Assembly: GCF_003286085.1 (NCBI RefSeq)
Contig: NW_020825298.1
Coordinates: forward strand, 3,410,001-3,474,000
DNA: 64,000 nt
Direction of reading: 5' to 3'
From: Drosophila persimilis
Taxonomy: Eukaryota; Arthropoda; Insecta; Diptera; Drosophilidae
In this document: piece after piece, positions 13,273 to 25,020 of the stretch
Layout: every line of letters begins with the position of its first letter
How positions within the stretch are numbered: the stretch's first letter is position 1
Notes under the pieces: model-generated
Seen by the model: the letters and a program-made list of their open reading frames with translations, nothing else
Told to the model about the DNA's origin: nothing
The model's database searches: none
Program-made: the position numbers and the translations under genes

Positions 13273-13542
13273 ATGTCGAGCAGGAAGCAACGCCACCTGA
13301 ATAGCAGTAATATGATGGAGAATTATCTCAGTCCCAGTGATTCCTAAAAAGAGAAACCAGTGCAACAAACAATGGAGGTTCAGCAGAAGACAAAGCTCCG
13401 CCTGAATGGGGAACGATACTCCTCCATAGAAGAGTGCTGGAAAAGCGAGGCAACAGAAAATGACACAAGAATTCCTAAACAATTTAACGTTGATTTAATT
13501 AGCAAAAAAATGTACGTGCGCTCCTCAGTTAAGCAACTTTAA
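13273..13542 (+). CDS. Putative small spliced gene, product unknown (about 71 aa)
   Basis: I do not recognise this product. A 5' UTR exon could end at 13159 (TTCAAG|GTATAT) and join an acceptor with a strong pyrimidine tract (CTCTTTTTTCCTCAG) ending at 13248. The ATG at 13273 opens MSSRKQRHLNS. Read straight through, the frame meets TAA at 13345. A 54-bp GT-AG segment (13307-13360, containing CCTAAA as a possible branch site) would remove that stop and keep the phase, giving a basic, lysine-rich 71-residue protein that ends SSVKQL. Its last 14 bases overlap the asteroid coding end on the other strand. Without the intron only a 24-residue peptide remains. Weak points are the short product and a purine-rich second acceptor. 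Confidence 0.35.
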
Positions 13543-16161
13543 GCGCACAGAATTTGTTATTTAAATCGAAAAAATCATCCTCGGGCTCGGGATCCTCTAC
13601 CGGCGCTCGTAGCATATCCGCATTGGGATCTGCTGTCTCTGTGGAGGCACTCGCTGCGGCTGCCTTTCTCGCCGCCTGACGCTCCTTTTTGAAGCGCTTC
13701 TTTTGCTGGACTTTGAGGGCGGCCTGATCCACCTCCGTCTGCTTCCAGGAGGGAATGAAATCCGCACACCAGTCAAAAAGATAGCAATAGAAGTCGAACA
13801 TCAACTGGGAGTCGGAGAGCAGGTAGTGCTCCACGTGGTAACGCACATCCGGGCGATTCCTCAGAAGATCGTAGAGATTGTAGAGAAAAGCTCCGCAGTA
13901 GAGCTGGTTCATTCGAGGACTCGGCAGTGGGTGATCCAGAAGGGAATTCAGGCCGTTTAGTTGGTAGACCACCGCCTGGAACTCTGCGAAAGCATGGAGC
14001 ACCGTTGTGGAGTATAGATCGAACTTCTTCTTGAAGATCTCCTGCATGTGAAAGTGGGGCAGGAGACGCTCCTGCACAAGGTAACAATCCGATTTGGGCA
14101 CATGCGCCATCCTCTCAGGCACGGGCAGATCCAAGAGGGAGGGTTTCACACCCCTCTTGATGCCCTCGGCTGCTTCTTTGTCCCGCACGGCCCTCTCTTG
14201 CTTGAGGATCTTGCCGAAACGTCGATGAAAGGACTTGACCTCCCTCTCGGCGGGAATGGTCACATCTATGGTTCGCAGGACAACCAGACAGAGCAGCAAG
14301 GCATGGAGATGCAGCAGGTCGCAGTGCTCCGAGCGATGCAACCAGTAGACAATGGCCAGAAAGTACAGCCGCAGATCCTCCGGCAGTCTTTCCAGCTGCG
14401 CAAACAGTTGCTCCGTCTTGGCATGAGGCACTTTTGATTCGAACACCGCTCTCAGGTGCCGGGCATCCGGTGCGGAAGGCACAAAAGTATAGGCAAGCGG
14501 CTTCTCGATGGGCATCTTATGGTATCGCACATTGGTCACCCTCACAGCCCGCGTGAGGTATGTGTACTCAATGGGCAGGACGACACCCTCGCCATTCACG
14601 CGTGGCTCTGTCTTGGAGCCCTCCACATTATGGAGCAACGCAAACACATAGTTGAGAATGGGAAGAGCCAACTCGTTGGAGTCGTGGTGGGGAAAGTGCT
14701 CGATCTGTGGGTTATTGATGTACTTTCGCAGGTGCAGTAGGTCCACAAAGAAGCGGGATAGATGCCCCGGGTAGAGTTTGTCCAGGAACCATTGCGGGAA
14801 CAGCAGGGTTTTATCTTCCACTTCTAGTTCGGGGCCGCCTTCCGGTTCCTCTTCATCTTCCTCGCTGTTTGATTTTGCTTCGTTTTCACCAGGAGCTGGC
14901 TTGTTTTCGTTCTCTTCCTGCTGCTCCCCCTCTTCCTCTGCTCCGTCTGCGTCGGAAGAGTCATCATCCAAGCCCAGAGGGTCTTCTTCGTCACTCTGTT
15001 CCTCCTCACTGACTGGCTCGAAGTAGGGGAAGGCATTCTCATAGTGATCCTCAAAGAAGTCGTACGCGTGGCACAACTCATTTGAGTACCCCTCAATGGC
15101 GGCGTTCACCTGTGCCACCAGCGAATCCCTTTGCGACTGCAGAAAATCAAAGATTATTAGAGAAATCTGAGGGATCAAGAGGAAAAACCAACCTTTTTCA
15201 GCCTGGAAAGGACCTTGGCCAAGGCGGACTCTGCTGTCTCCCCGCGCAGCCATTGGAGGGTTACCCGAATGCGTCGCTGCTGCTGCTTCAACTTCTTGCT
15301 GCGTCCCGCCTTGCCCATTCCTGCAGAAAAGAAGTTCCTAAAGGCAGAACGGGCTATATAATCGTTGCCCAAAAGGGCGGCGAACAGCGGCAGCTTTTCC
15401 GCACTGAGGGTGCCACGACCGCACAGATGCTCCACGCGATAGATGCAACAATCCAGATATTTGTAGGTCTTTCCAGGCTTCGCAGGAACCGTAGCCGGAG
15501 CAGGGGTCTGTATGCCGCCCAAAATTTTGTTGGCTTTTGTCCGCTTTTCCATGTGTTTCGCCTGGGCGCGACGCAAGTCCTGTGTATCCTTCGGCTTGGA
15601 GTGCTGCTTCACCTGCTTGGTCAGCACCTTGACGGTGAGCGTGATCAGGGGTATGTACTTGACGTTGTGGATGTAGAAGTCCGAGTCGTACGAGAGCACG
15701 GGGCAGTTGAGCTTCCTGGCCAAGGCCGCCAGTTCGTCATCCGCCTCGAATACGCAGCGCATGATGGGAACTCCACAGTCTTTAACGGCATCCACAAATA
15801 CCTCCTTCAGGTGCAGCGGGAACAGGGTAATGGAGGCATTTGGATTGATCTTCTTGATGACGGAGATTTTGCCCCTCAGTCGCTTACCAACGGTTTGCAA
15901 TTTGCGCTCCTCGTAGCCACCATCCATGAGCACATAGGGACGGATGCTGCACTCGTCCAGGACCTGAAAGAACTGCAACACAGCGCGATAGAAGTCATCG
16001 TAGTCCCCGCCAAAGGCCGAGTAGCAGCCGGTGACATCTTTGTACAGATTGCAGGCCAAATTATCCCCATCGATCACCAGGGCTGTGGAGTGCAGCTCGT
16101 ACGGCTTCAGATAGATCTCAGCGCGCTGCGCTATATAGCTAGTAAGGCCGCGAACTCCCAT
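13529..16161 (-). CDS. ast: Asteroid, XPG/FEN1-like nuclease-fold protein
   Basis: Two minus-strand exons, 16161-15193 and 15136-13529, flank a 56-bp intron and give 858 aa, near the known size of fly Asteroid. The true ATG is at 16161 (MGVRGLTSYI); the frame extends a few codons further only with GTG. The N-terminus has the XPG fold: MGVRGL, the acidic pair in VIDGDNLACN (Asp31, Asp33), FEADDELAALA and SYDSDFYI. An acidic low-complexity segment (EEEQSDEED... and EDEEEPEGG) follows the intron, then a helical region unique to Asteroid, and a lysine/arginine-rich stretch (QQKKRFKKERQAARK) near the end. In Drosophila asteroid interacts genetically with Star and Egfr in eye development, but its enzymatic activity is unproven. 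It is divergent from Star, about 1 kb away. Confidence 0.95.
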
Positions 16162-16219
16162 AATTACCCCCTGCACTTGTTGTTTATTTTGTGTTTTTTT
16201 TTCTCCGCGTGTTTCACGG

Positions 16220-16230
16220 CAGTGCGACCG
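16220..16230 (-). promoter_or_regulatory. ast: Ohler motif 1-like core promoter element for asteroid
   Basis: Read on the minus strand this is CGGTCGCACTG, one mismatch from the Drosophila motif 1 consensus YGGTCACACTR, the M1BP site of housekeeping promoters. It lies 59 bases upstream of the asteroid ATG, a fitting distance for a short 5' UTR. Confidence 0.5.
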
Positions 16231-17111
16231 TTTCGTGGGTGATAAGAATTAAAGCCAAAAGGTGGCAAAAAATACCCAAAAATACCAGCTACCCACTATT
16301 TTATGAATATTTAAAAAAAAAACAGACCATTTAACCCATTAACCGCGAATATATCTTTAAATGAAGAAGTTTAGCACCGAACTTGTAAAAGATATCGCAA
16401 CAAAACTTTTTTTAATCTACAAGTGTCGTAGGCTCCAAGCTGGGTATCGGGATCGAGACATTTATACAGAATATAAATCAGATGCATGGATAGACATGTT
16501 AATCTATAAGACATGTTAATCTGAGAAGAAGTTGTTAGTAATGTTTAAGATCAGCTTGGAAACAGAACTTTCATATTAATTGCAGAAAATAGGGTATACA
16601 AACGTCCATACCATCGGTTAAATGCAACAAGTGTTCAAAACCTAACCTCATGCTCACTTATATTTTATGCTTAGACCTTTCTCGTTTAAACCTTAATTTA
16701 GATGAAATCCACCAAAAGAGAGTACTTCAAGTTAGCATATCCTGTAGAAAATTGATTCATTAATCGGACAAAATAGTGGGTTCAAGCATGCGTGCCTTAT
16801 TTAGCTAGTAATTTTCAACCGAATATCAAAATCGAAGAATATGATTTCTGACTTAACCCATTGTCGACCAGTGGGTATTATCATACTCCTTAAGAAAATA
16901 ATTTAACTTGAAGTATTTTGCCGCAGTTAATGGGAAAGATATGGTGGATGAATCTACAGCAAGAATGTACAATCAGTATTATTTTCCACGAATTTATTCA
17001 ATCTGCCGACTGTTTAAAAAGAGGGGGCACAAGTGGGTTAAGTTCCTGTGTCCATCGGTATATTTGCGGTATATTTGGAAAATTTGACGGTATATTTCAG
17101 ACGGTACGTGG
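16231..17111. other. Spacer between asteroid and Star
   Basis: This is AT-rich DNA with no coding sequence. The near-repeat GACATGTTAATCT occurs at about 16495 and 16511. The short plus-strand frame near 16918-17154 has no recognisable content and no splice context. Confidence 0.6.
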
Positions 17112-17122
17112 CGGGCACACTG
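17112..17122 (+). promoter_or_regulatory. S: Ohler motif 1-like element at the probable Star promoter
   Basis: The sequence CGGGCACACTG differs by one base from the motif 1 consensus YGGTCACACTR and points toward Star. It sits just before a long purine/CAG-rich leader that ends in a strong donor at 18117, so it is a good candidate for the distal Star start site. The start position itself cannot be read. Confidence 0.45.
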
Positions 17123-18117
17123 CCGCACCAAATGTTCCGCAACGCGCAACATAACGAAAAAAATTTCATCGAGACTGCGCTGCCGACGAGTAAAAAATCA
17201 TCAGCAATTTAAATACCAAATTAAAGATTGTGCCCTGTTTGAGCTTACTACGAAAACACACACACGAAAAATACCCGAAAAATATATTCAATGAAAGTGT
17301 GATTTGGAAACGCCGTTTAAAATTGTCGAGCGCGTGCATATATACGGGTTCCGTTGGTTGGTTTTTTCTGCTGCCTGTGCTACCACTTTACCTTTGCGTT
17401 TACCTTAACGCAGCAGCAGCAATACACTCATTTTGTTCGTGTTAATAACTTTTTGTGCGTCTTTGCTTTGTGGTCGCCATTCATTTCATATAGTATTATT
17501 TTTCTCTTGGATTTTTCTTCTTTCGGCCGAAACAACTACAACAACAACAGCAACAGAAGCAGCAGCAGCAGCAGTAGCAGAGAAACAGCAACAAGCAGAC
17601 AACATGGATGAAAGAGCGAGCGCGAAGATCATCATATACTTACCGTAATCGTATCGTGAATGAATATCTTGTCTATGTGTGAGAGGCGTGCTCTACGTGT
17701 GCGTATGCGTATACGTGTGTGTTCGTGTGTGTGTGGGAAACCGACCCCCCAAAGCATTAAATAAATAATCGTGTGTGCAAATAAATGTTCCAAAAAATAA
17801 AAGAAATTGGCCAAAACGTAGCAAAGAAAAGTGTGAAAATTTATACCCGACTTGGATCAATCGACAATCGCCATTAAGTGCACAATCGTATGGAAAAGCT
17901 CTCTCACTGTAGGTCCGGTCCCTCTCTCTCAGTCACTCGGGAGTGTGTTCGTTCTCAGCGATCCGTTTACTGTTTCCCGTGAGTGCGCCTGTGTTCGTGT
18001 GCGTGTCTGTCCCGAAATTTGGAGCTGCCTCAACCTCGTCATTTGTTGGATACGGATCAGACTTACAGCTTCCATCAGGATCAGCATCAGCATCAGGATC
18101 AGGATCTTTTGCAAAAG
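17123..18117 (+). other. S: Probable 5' UTR exon 1 of Star
   Basis: The stretch ends in AAAAG|GTACGT (donor GT at 18118), an excellent splice donor. The next strong plus-strand acceptor that leads into coding sequence is the pyrimidine tract ending TTTCAG at 36754. The exon has CAG/CAA-rich leader sequence near 17530-17600 and several upstream ATGs, for instance 17603, which opens a 14-codon frame ending at the TAA near 17647. The exon start and the direct pairing with 36755 are inference. Confidence 0.5.
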
Positions 18118-21100
18118 GTACGTTATAGTGTAATAGAAATTGCATTCCCATTGGCCTGTTACCCAAGGCCATTTATTCCAGGAATGCCACACAGGGTTCG
18201 AGGCTTCTCTCTCACGTTTCCTGTCTTCCGCACATTTTCACACGTTTCGGTTTCTGCTTCTCTTCCTGCAATTGCAATTTTTCGTCGCTTTTCTTTTTTG
18301 ATGATTCCCACGCCTTCCGGGGCCTGCCTTGGGCGCAGGTTTTCAGGTAGTCAAACCAAAAAAACCCCGAAAAACTCTCATTTCGTTGAAAGATTCCACT
18401 CTGTTGAATGCCACCGTAGGTGGCCCTAGCGATGGAGAAATCCAAAGAGAAAAGAATTGAAATGTTTTCTGGGACAGGAGGAGTAAATTAGACACACAGC
18501 AGCGAAAATTGAGTAAAATTAGCCACCCGCTGATTCCCGGGCCAAATCGCTGGAAAAATATGAAAATTGTATTCCGCACAAACTCACTGGATATGTGTAC
18601 TTATGGATAAATCATCGTTATTATAATCTGAAACTGCAGCAGCGGCAATTTGGCATCAATTTGGATTAACCGCCAGGCGGTCGATGCTGATTTTGTAGGA
18701 TATTATTGCTCCCATTTTTCCGAAACCCCATTATGTAATTTTCCCCAAGTGCTGTTGTGCTGCGAAATCAGGTTGATTGCAACACAGATAGGGTCGTGAA
18801 GAAGGAGGGGGGGAAAGTGCGACGACGACGATCTGGCGACCGCCGACAGTTGCCAGCAATTTCCGGCGCTTTTTTGGCAACTCGAAAAATTGGGCACAAA
18901 AGTTCATCCCAGGAGTTGAAATGGAAAAATGGGTTCACGGAAAGGGAGCAGGATAGGCGTCGCCGCAGAGTTCTATTCCGTCTATTCATATACCATTGTC
19001 CCCTTTTCCCCATTTCCCAAAGTGGTTTATAGTTTTCCTACAGCTGCTTTTGGCTGCGATTTTTATGGTTTTTAGTGCTAACCCTTGAAGAGAAGTCAGT
19101 GCAGAAGGTCGACGCATTGATACCTAAGGAAAGAAAATATCTTCAAACGCACTGTTGTAAAATATTCAGCCATCTTTAGTAAATGGAAAACTTGACTCCA
19201 TTTAGCTTAAAATATAGAATATCATTTAGGAAAACCAGTTAATATATAGAAATGTCTGTCTGTTGCATACTAATTCGAAATGAATTGACACCCTTGATAC
19301 CCTCTGATTGCTGGGTACCATAAAAAGAGTTTGAATTTCAAATAAAATCCACACACATCGGCGTGGAGGAGCAGCTGCTGCTGCCTTGCTGCATTTGTAT
19401 GCGAGTGTGTGTGCGTGCGTGTGTGTGTTTATGTCTCAAATGACACTTGCGCCAACGTCGCTGCTGCTGCACAATATTTCTGTAGAATTTCATAGTAGGA
19501 AGTGCAGAACCACCAGCAGCAGCACCAGCAGCAATAACAACAACAACAACAACAACGCACTTGACGATTGTCCGGAGAGTGGTGGTGGTATTGTTGTCCC
19601 ACTCTCACCTGCCCGCCAAGCGCAAGCAAATAGAGAGTTAGACAAAGAGAAATGTACTCGTGGTAGATGGATGCTCGCCAGCCCTAAGCCGTGTAGGTGT
19701 CCTACCTTGTAATACTCTCGTCGAGGGAGGGTATTATCGGTTCGATCGGTTGTTTGTAATGCCGAGAAGGAAGTCTTCTATCTACGAGGCTATCAAATGT
19801 CTCGCCTGTTTGCGATTTCCTTGGTTCTTACTTCAGTTATTTGGCTCAATTGTCCAGCAGTTGGCAATTATTCAATTGTCTTTGATTAAATGTGCAAATT
19901 TGTCTAATGTTCTCTCGCTCGCTCTTTCTTCTCTCTCTATGGAGTAGCGGATGTGGTCGCTTAAAGCTGCAACTAATTGCGATTATAATTTGTCACTGAT
20001 CTCACTTTCTCAATTGTGATTTGTCTACAGTTGGACAGAGAGAGAGAGAGGGAGAGAGCGGGAGAGAGCAATTATGCGTCATTAAACATTACACACATGT
20101 GTATTTACCGTTGAATGGTACGTATCTAACGCCTGTCTGTAATAAAAAACCATTGCAACACTCGCCAACAAGAACCGAGAATAAGAAGGAACCTTTGGTT
20201 CTGCTTCTTGACCTACAAGCCAGCAGCGACTACGCGGGCAGCTCCCAGCATTTCCTGCCCATTTATATTTACTGTTAATTATTGTTTATTTTATATACAT
20301 ATCCATGCATATATGGTGTGAGAGAGAGGGTGGTGGTGCGGGGCACATTGGGCATTAGCTAATAAAAGCTTGCAAACAATATTCCAAATTTCCAAATTGT
20401 TTGAAATGCAGGCCCCAACTGGCAACAGACACCCACACACACACACACACACGCATACTTGAAAAACCAACAAATAAAGTAATTATTTCCTTTTCACAAG
20501 CTCCGAAATCGGAAAAACATAAAGAAACAGAGGGAAAACCGAAGAAGCCTCAAACCAAAAATAACATCCAAATACCCCCATACGCCACTGTGTCGGCGTC
20601 CACTTTTGTAGTTGTGTGCCGTTGTTGTTGTTGTTGCTGTTGCTGCGCTGCCTCTGGTCTCTGCTGCAGCGGATCCAACACGTGCAGGCGCAGGCAAAAT
20701 ATAGTGAGCGAGTGCAAGAGAGTAAAAGCAAGAGAGGAGTGGAAAGCGCGAGCGGAGGGAAGTAGACAAACGGTTTTGCATTAATCTCTTAATGCACACG
20801 ACAGAGAGAGAACGAAGTTTTGCGAACCGAAGCTTGCAATACCCTTGCACAAGCAATATATGTACATATGTGTGTATATGATCTTATATTATACTTTGTT
20901 GACAGCAAAACCAACATACTCTCCGAAAGAGTAATATACAAACGGAACTCGATGTGATTGACAAGTTTCGTTTGCGCGAGTGTGCGTGTGTGTGAATGGA
21001 GTAAGTGGAGTGAGTAAATGAGTGAATGAGTGGAGTAGAATGCATTGTGAATGAACCGCACACCACCGCACTGCTTACGTATGTATTTCTATGATTGATT

Positions 21101-22350
21101 CATGCAAAATAGCTTTATTTATAGACCAATGAGATGACTAAATTGGCTGAAGGCACCTTTTCCATATCCGTTATGACCGGCCGTTGCTGCCACTCCTTTT
21201 ATCTATATTTGGCCGCGGCCACGGCCTTGCCTACGCTCTACTTCGGCTATTCTTTACGTTATCGTGTGTCTGGACAGGCATTGATCATGTACCCTCGTTA
21301 CCTTACCGATTGACAAACCGGAACCCTCTCCAGCAATATCATTCGCGTATATGTATCGGCGCTAGCGTTAGCTCTCCCTCCTCCTTGGCTCTCTCCTGTG
21401 TATCCGTCTGTGGTTGTGGGTGTGGGTGTGGGGGGCGACGGCATCGGCATCGGCTTGAGTTGTAATTTCGCGAGTCGTATATGTCTGTCTGCCTGTCTGT
21501 CCCTGTCTGCTGCCCATAAATCATGCGTTTTGCAGTCAAGTTTCTTTTATTTTTTCGCCTCTTTTTGCCTATTTATGCGACGCAGCGGCTACCGTGAGCG
21601 ATGGCGCTTACGTCATGGGGGCAGGCTACCGTACATATTTGGCCATGTTTTACTGTTGTCAATTGGCCAAATGAGAGCCAGCATCAATGCAAAATATTGA
21701 AAGTAGGTAAAGAGTGTGGCACTGGCAGCAGCCGATTCCGATTGAGTCATCGTCCCCATATTTTCCACAGTTGTGAAATCGCACTCGCGTATCCATCAGA
21801 TATGTACTACAAGATGCTCCACACATTTTTGTAATTAATAATCGGGGATAAACAGCTGGAGAGTAGAAATATCTATCTCAATCTCTCTGTCATCCGTTGC
21901 CCATTTGTTCCATTTCCTTCGGCTCCTGCGATTTTCATTGGAAATGCAATCTTTTTTTGGCCAACATTTTTCCATAATTCAATAAATTTATGTACAAACA
22001 GCCTTGTTAAACGGAAAATTATAACAACTCTTTCGTTCGCATCGATCGTCTCTTTATAAATCTCCTTTATATAGACATTCGACATTTGTTTTGATTTGCC
22101 TACGTTCTGAATAGCATATAAATCGTGCAGCATTCATGAATGGAATAATGAATGGGATGGGAAATGGGTAATTGGTTATTTTTTTGCATCTGCTTTTTTT
22201 CGTTCTTTCTTCCTTCGCTTTTTTTTCTGCGGTCTGCGGTCTGTGACGTCAGGGCGATTATAGAGTACTTTGTAGGCCTTTAATTTAAATAGTTTTTGTA
22301 ATTCTTTGATGGGTTGAACGATGGAAACAGTAAGATGTAAGGAACGGAGA

Positions 22351-22411
22351 GCATTCCATGCGTTCCATTTGCAAATTTATCCTTTCGCTTATGGGAAATT
22401 TACAGAGCAAG
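22351..22411 (+). repeat. Dispersed repeat copy (TTCGCTTATGG family)
   Basis: Contains GTTCCATTTGC, then TATCCTTTCGCTTATGGG and TTTACAGAGCAAG in the same order as the inverted copies near 33.8 kb. It is a single, truncated copy inside Star intron 1. Confidence 0.55.
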
Positions 22412-24110
22412 CTTGTACGTCATTCGACGAATTTCCCCCATTGCAATAGGGATATAACGCTTATTCATCGACACAGATATTACAGACTTAGTGACTCAAC
22501 TCTTGGGCCTCGTAACAAACAACCTCCCAAGTTCTTCCGAATGAATGCCCCATAAAGCCACTAGGTATGATTAACCGAAAATATCCATCCATTCTGCCGA
22601 AAAGCGAAACCCACTCATCATAGCAGCCAAACAGCTGACTAACCCACACTCTTGATCGATCCGTACAGTGCGATCGGGTACAGTGGGTGGTGCATACGGA
22701 GTAGATTACGAGTAGATCCAATATTTACACTACATTGATGGACATATATGTACCTCATACGAGTATCTACAATATGTTTACCTAGTTTTGTGTTTTGTGT
22801 TTTGTGTGCTTTGTGGGGAGAGGCGGCCTGGACTGAACCGAATGTTCTCTCTATAGGATCTTGCAGCTTATTTATTTATTTATTTATGTGTATAGATATT
22901 TTGTTGCTATTTATAACTGGCATACTAATTTGTAATTTGTTTAATGATTCACTTAACGCTCACTTTATGAAGTGTGGGAATTTGAAGACTCTAGAGGAGG
23001 CCCCTCTAGGCCCTGTCTACGCGTTTTGTATCGGGAATCCGTTGAGGAAAGAGCTTCACAGAGTGTTGACCCAACTAGTTATGGCTGATAAGATTATTTC
23101 CAAGAAGGCCATAAAGAATATTCCCCGAGGTACTAGCAGGATGGATCCGGAGTGGGAGTGGGAGGAGTCTCCCCCTCTGTCTCTGCCTCTGCCTCTGGTG
23201 CTGCCTCAATCAATCAGCATTACCTGCCGCTGGGCTTCCCATCTATTTCCGAATGTAAACAATGTCTCTGGGATCTCGAGGATCGCTCCCCCTCGCTCTC
23301 GGCCGCTGCTTCTGGAACATAAACAACTCATTTCAATGGACCATCAAACATTTATTCGCAATTACTGGATCCCAGTTTTATTTTGGCAGACCTTTTTCAC
23401 GTTCCCAGACTCGGGATTTCTTATCAACGGATTACATCAAAATGTTTTGGGATGTGTCTCCCTCTCTCTCTCTCTCTGGCCAGCAGAACCAGTTTTCTTG
23501 AGGTTTCCTTTGCCACAAACCGAGTGAAAACCACAATAATAATTCCCATAATTATAACAATGCCCCACAACAAGAGATACAGATACAGAAATCCAACCAA
23601 CGAAAAAAAAAGAAGATATCCAAGTGTCGCCGGCCCCAAAAAAAAACACAACCAAAAACCACAACAAAGCGAAAGACACGAAAAAAGAGAAGACCAAGAG
23701 AAGACGCGAGTAGAATCACAGTGCGGTTTGGACTTTGAAATACAAACTTTTGTGGTTACAAGACATTTTTCTAGACCACAGAGAACTGTCTCTGGCTCTG
23801 TCTCTGTCCCTGTCTCTGTCTGTCGCTCTGTATTTGTGTCTCTGTTATTTCTTTCGTTTTTCATGGGCAAAGCCAAAGAAGTTGTCAAAGCCAAAAGCGA
23901 GAAAAAACAGAAGGAAACAGGGCTGGGTAGGCTTTGGGGCAAGCAGCTTTAGATACCCTTTAGGGGGAGGGCCAAAGTTCTTTGGAAGTAATAAAATTCA
24001 AGCCTCAGAAGATTTGTATTTCATCCGATTGATCTTTGAGCTTTGGAAGTGTCTAGCGACCCAATCGACACCAAACCAAACCAAGAGCAGATCGCAGACA
24101 GATGCACTAA

Positions 24111-24145
24111 CCGACCGAGGGGCACTGCTGCATGACACGCTACAC
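24111..24145 (+). repeat. Dispersed repeat copy (CTGCTGCATGAC family)
   Basis: Shares CCGAGGGGCACTGCTGCATG with the copies at 42.0, 42.1 and 43.2 kb, where the core reads CCGAGAGGCGCTGCTGCATG. It is a short diverged copy. Confidence 0.5.
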
Positions 24146-24445
24146 GGTACTTGTATAACCCAGTCGGTCTCAAGAAGAATCTGTGGAAGGTTTTCAGATA
24201 TGTAAAGATTTTTGGGTAAGCTTCTCCCAAATCAAGTGCTTGATCAGAACTAGAATACCCTCTAAAACGAGGGTACCCTTACCCCAATGAAAGAAAGACA
24301 AAGATACAGCGAAGAAGAAAGATACATGAGGAAGAAAAAGAAGGTGTGTTGTGTGTAGGAAATGATATGGATACAAAGCGACGCAAAGTCGGAAGAAGAA
24401 GTATTCCCCAACAACAAAAAAGAAGTTGACGAAGAAGTGTCGAGC

Positions 24446-24467
24446 GAGAGAGAGAGAGAGAGAGAGC
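24446..24467. repeat. GA microsatellite
   Basis: About eleven GA dinucleotides follow GTCGAGC in Star intron 1. Together with the CT run at 36272-36304 and the GA run at 35421-35444 it is one of several potential GAGA-factor binding tracts in this intron. Confidence 0.85.
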
Positions 24468-24983
24468 GAGGAGGAAGAGGAGAAAGAGTCGCAGAAGCAG
24501 AGCAAAGTTTTCTTAGTTTTTGTTTTTGTTGTTGTTCGGTTTGCGGTGGTAAAACTTTAACAACTTCTTGAGAGAGTTTCAGAAGGGCGGAGGGAGGCGG
24601 GAGAGGGCGGCGGAAAATCAAGTTTCAGCCCAGAGATAAACAACAGAATGGAACAATCATACAATCATGCACATAAGTATGACAATGACAAAGCAGAATG
24701 GAAAGCATTACAAAAAAAAAATGTTGAACAAAGTTTTATGAAGGGAAATGTGCCGTTAGTAGAGTTTAAGCTCAATTAAAGTTCCATTCCAGCAGTCAGC
24801 AGGCAGCAGGCAGCACCACCATTCGCATGTCGCAGATGCGACAACGTTTACGCGTGACTGGCAAAAAAAAAACGCACAACAGTTGATTGAATCGCCGAAA
24901 AAACAGCTGATTTTGTATTTTCAGAACATGAATATATTTTTGTAGGAAAAATATCCAAAAACATCCCGTAAAAATTCACGAGT

Positions 24984-25020
24984 ACCCCTTCGCTTATGGG
25001 AACATTGTAAAGCGAATCCC
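24984..25020 (+). repeat. Dispersed repeat copy (TTCGCTTATGG family)
   Basis: CCCCTTCGCTTATGGGAACA matches the core of the family seen at 22.4 kb and inverted at 33.6-33.9 kb. Flanking similarity fades within about 40 bases. Confidence 0.5.

Noticed and set aside
13165..13482. 105-codon minus-strand frame between asteroid and Atg4a
   Set aside because: It lies across the better supported plus-strand splice signals, has no clear ATG at its start, and its hydrophobic part is antisense of the plus-strand exon. A minus-strand small gene is not fully excluded.
15082..16242. 386-codon plus-strand frame
   Set aside because: It lies opposite the asteroid exons, whose protein is clearly conserved. 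The plus-strand translation has no family features and is a shadow of biased codon use.
23424..23942. 172-codon minus-strand frame
   Set aside because: Much of it is translation of CTCTGT/TCTCTC simple sequence; no conserved features.
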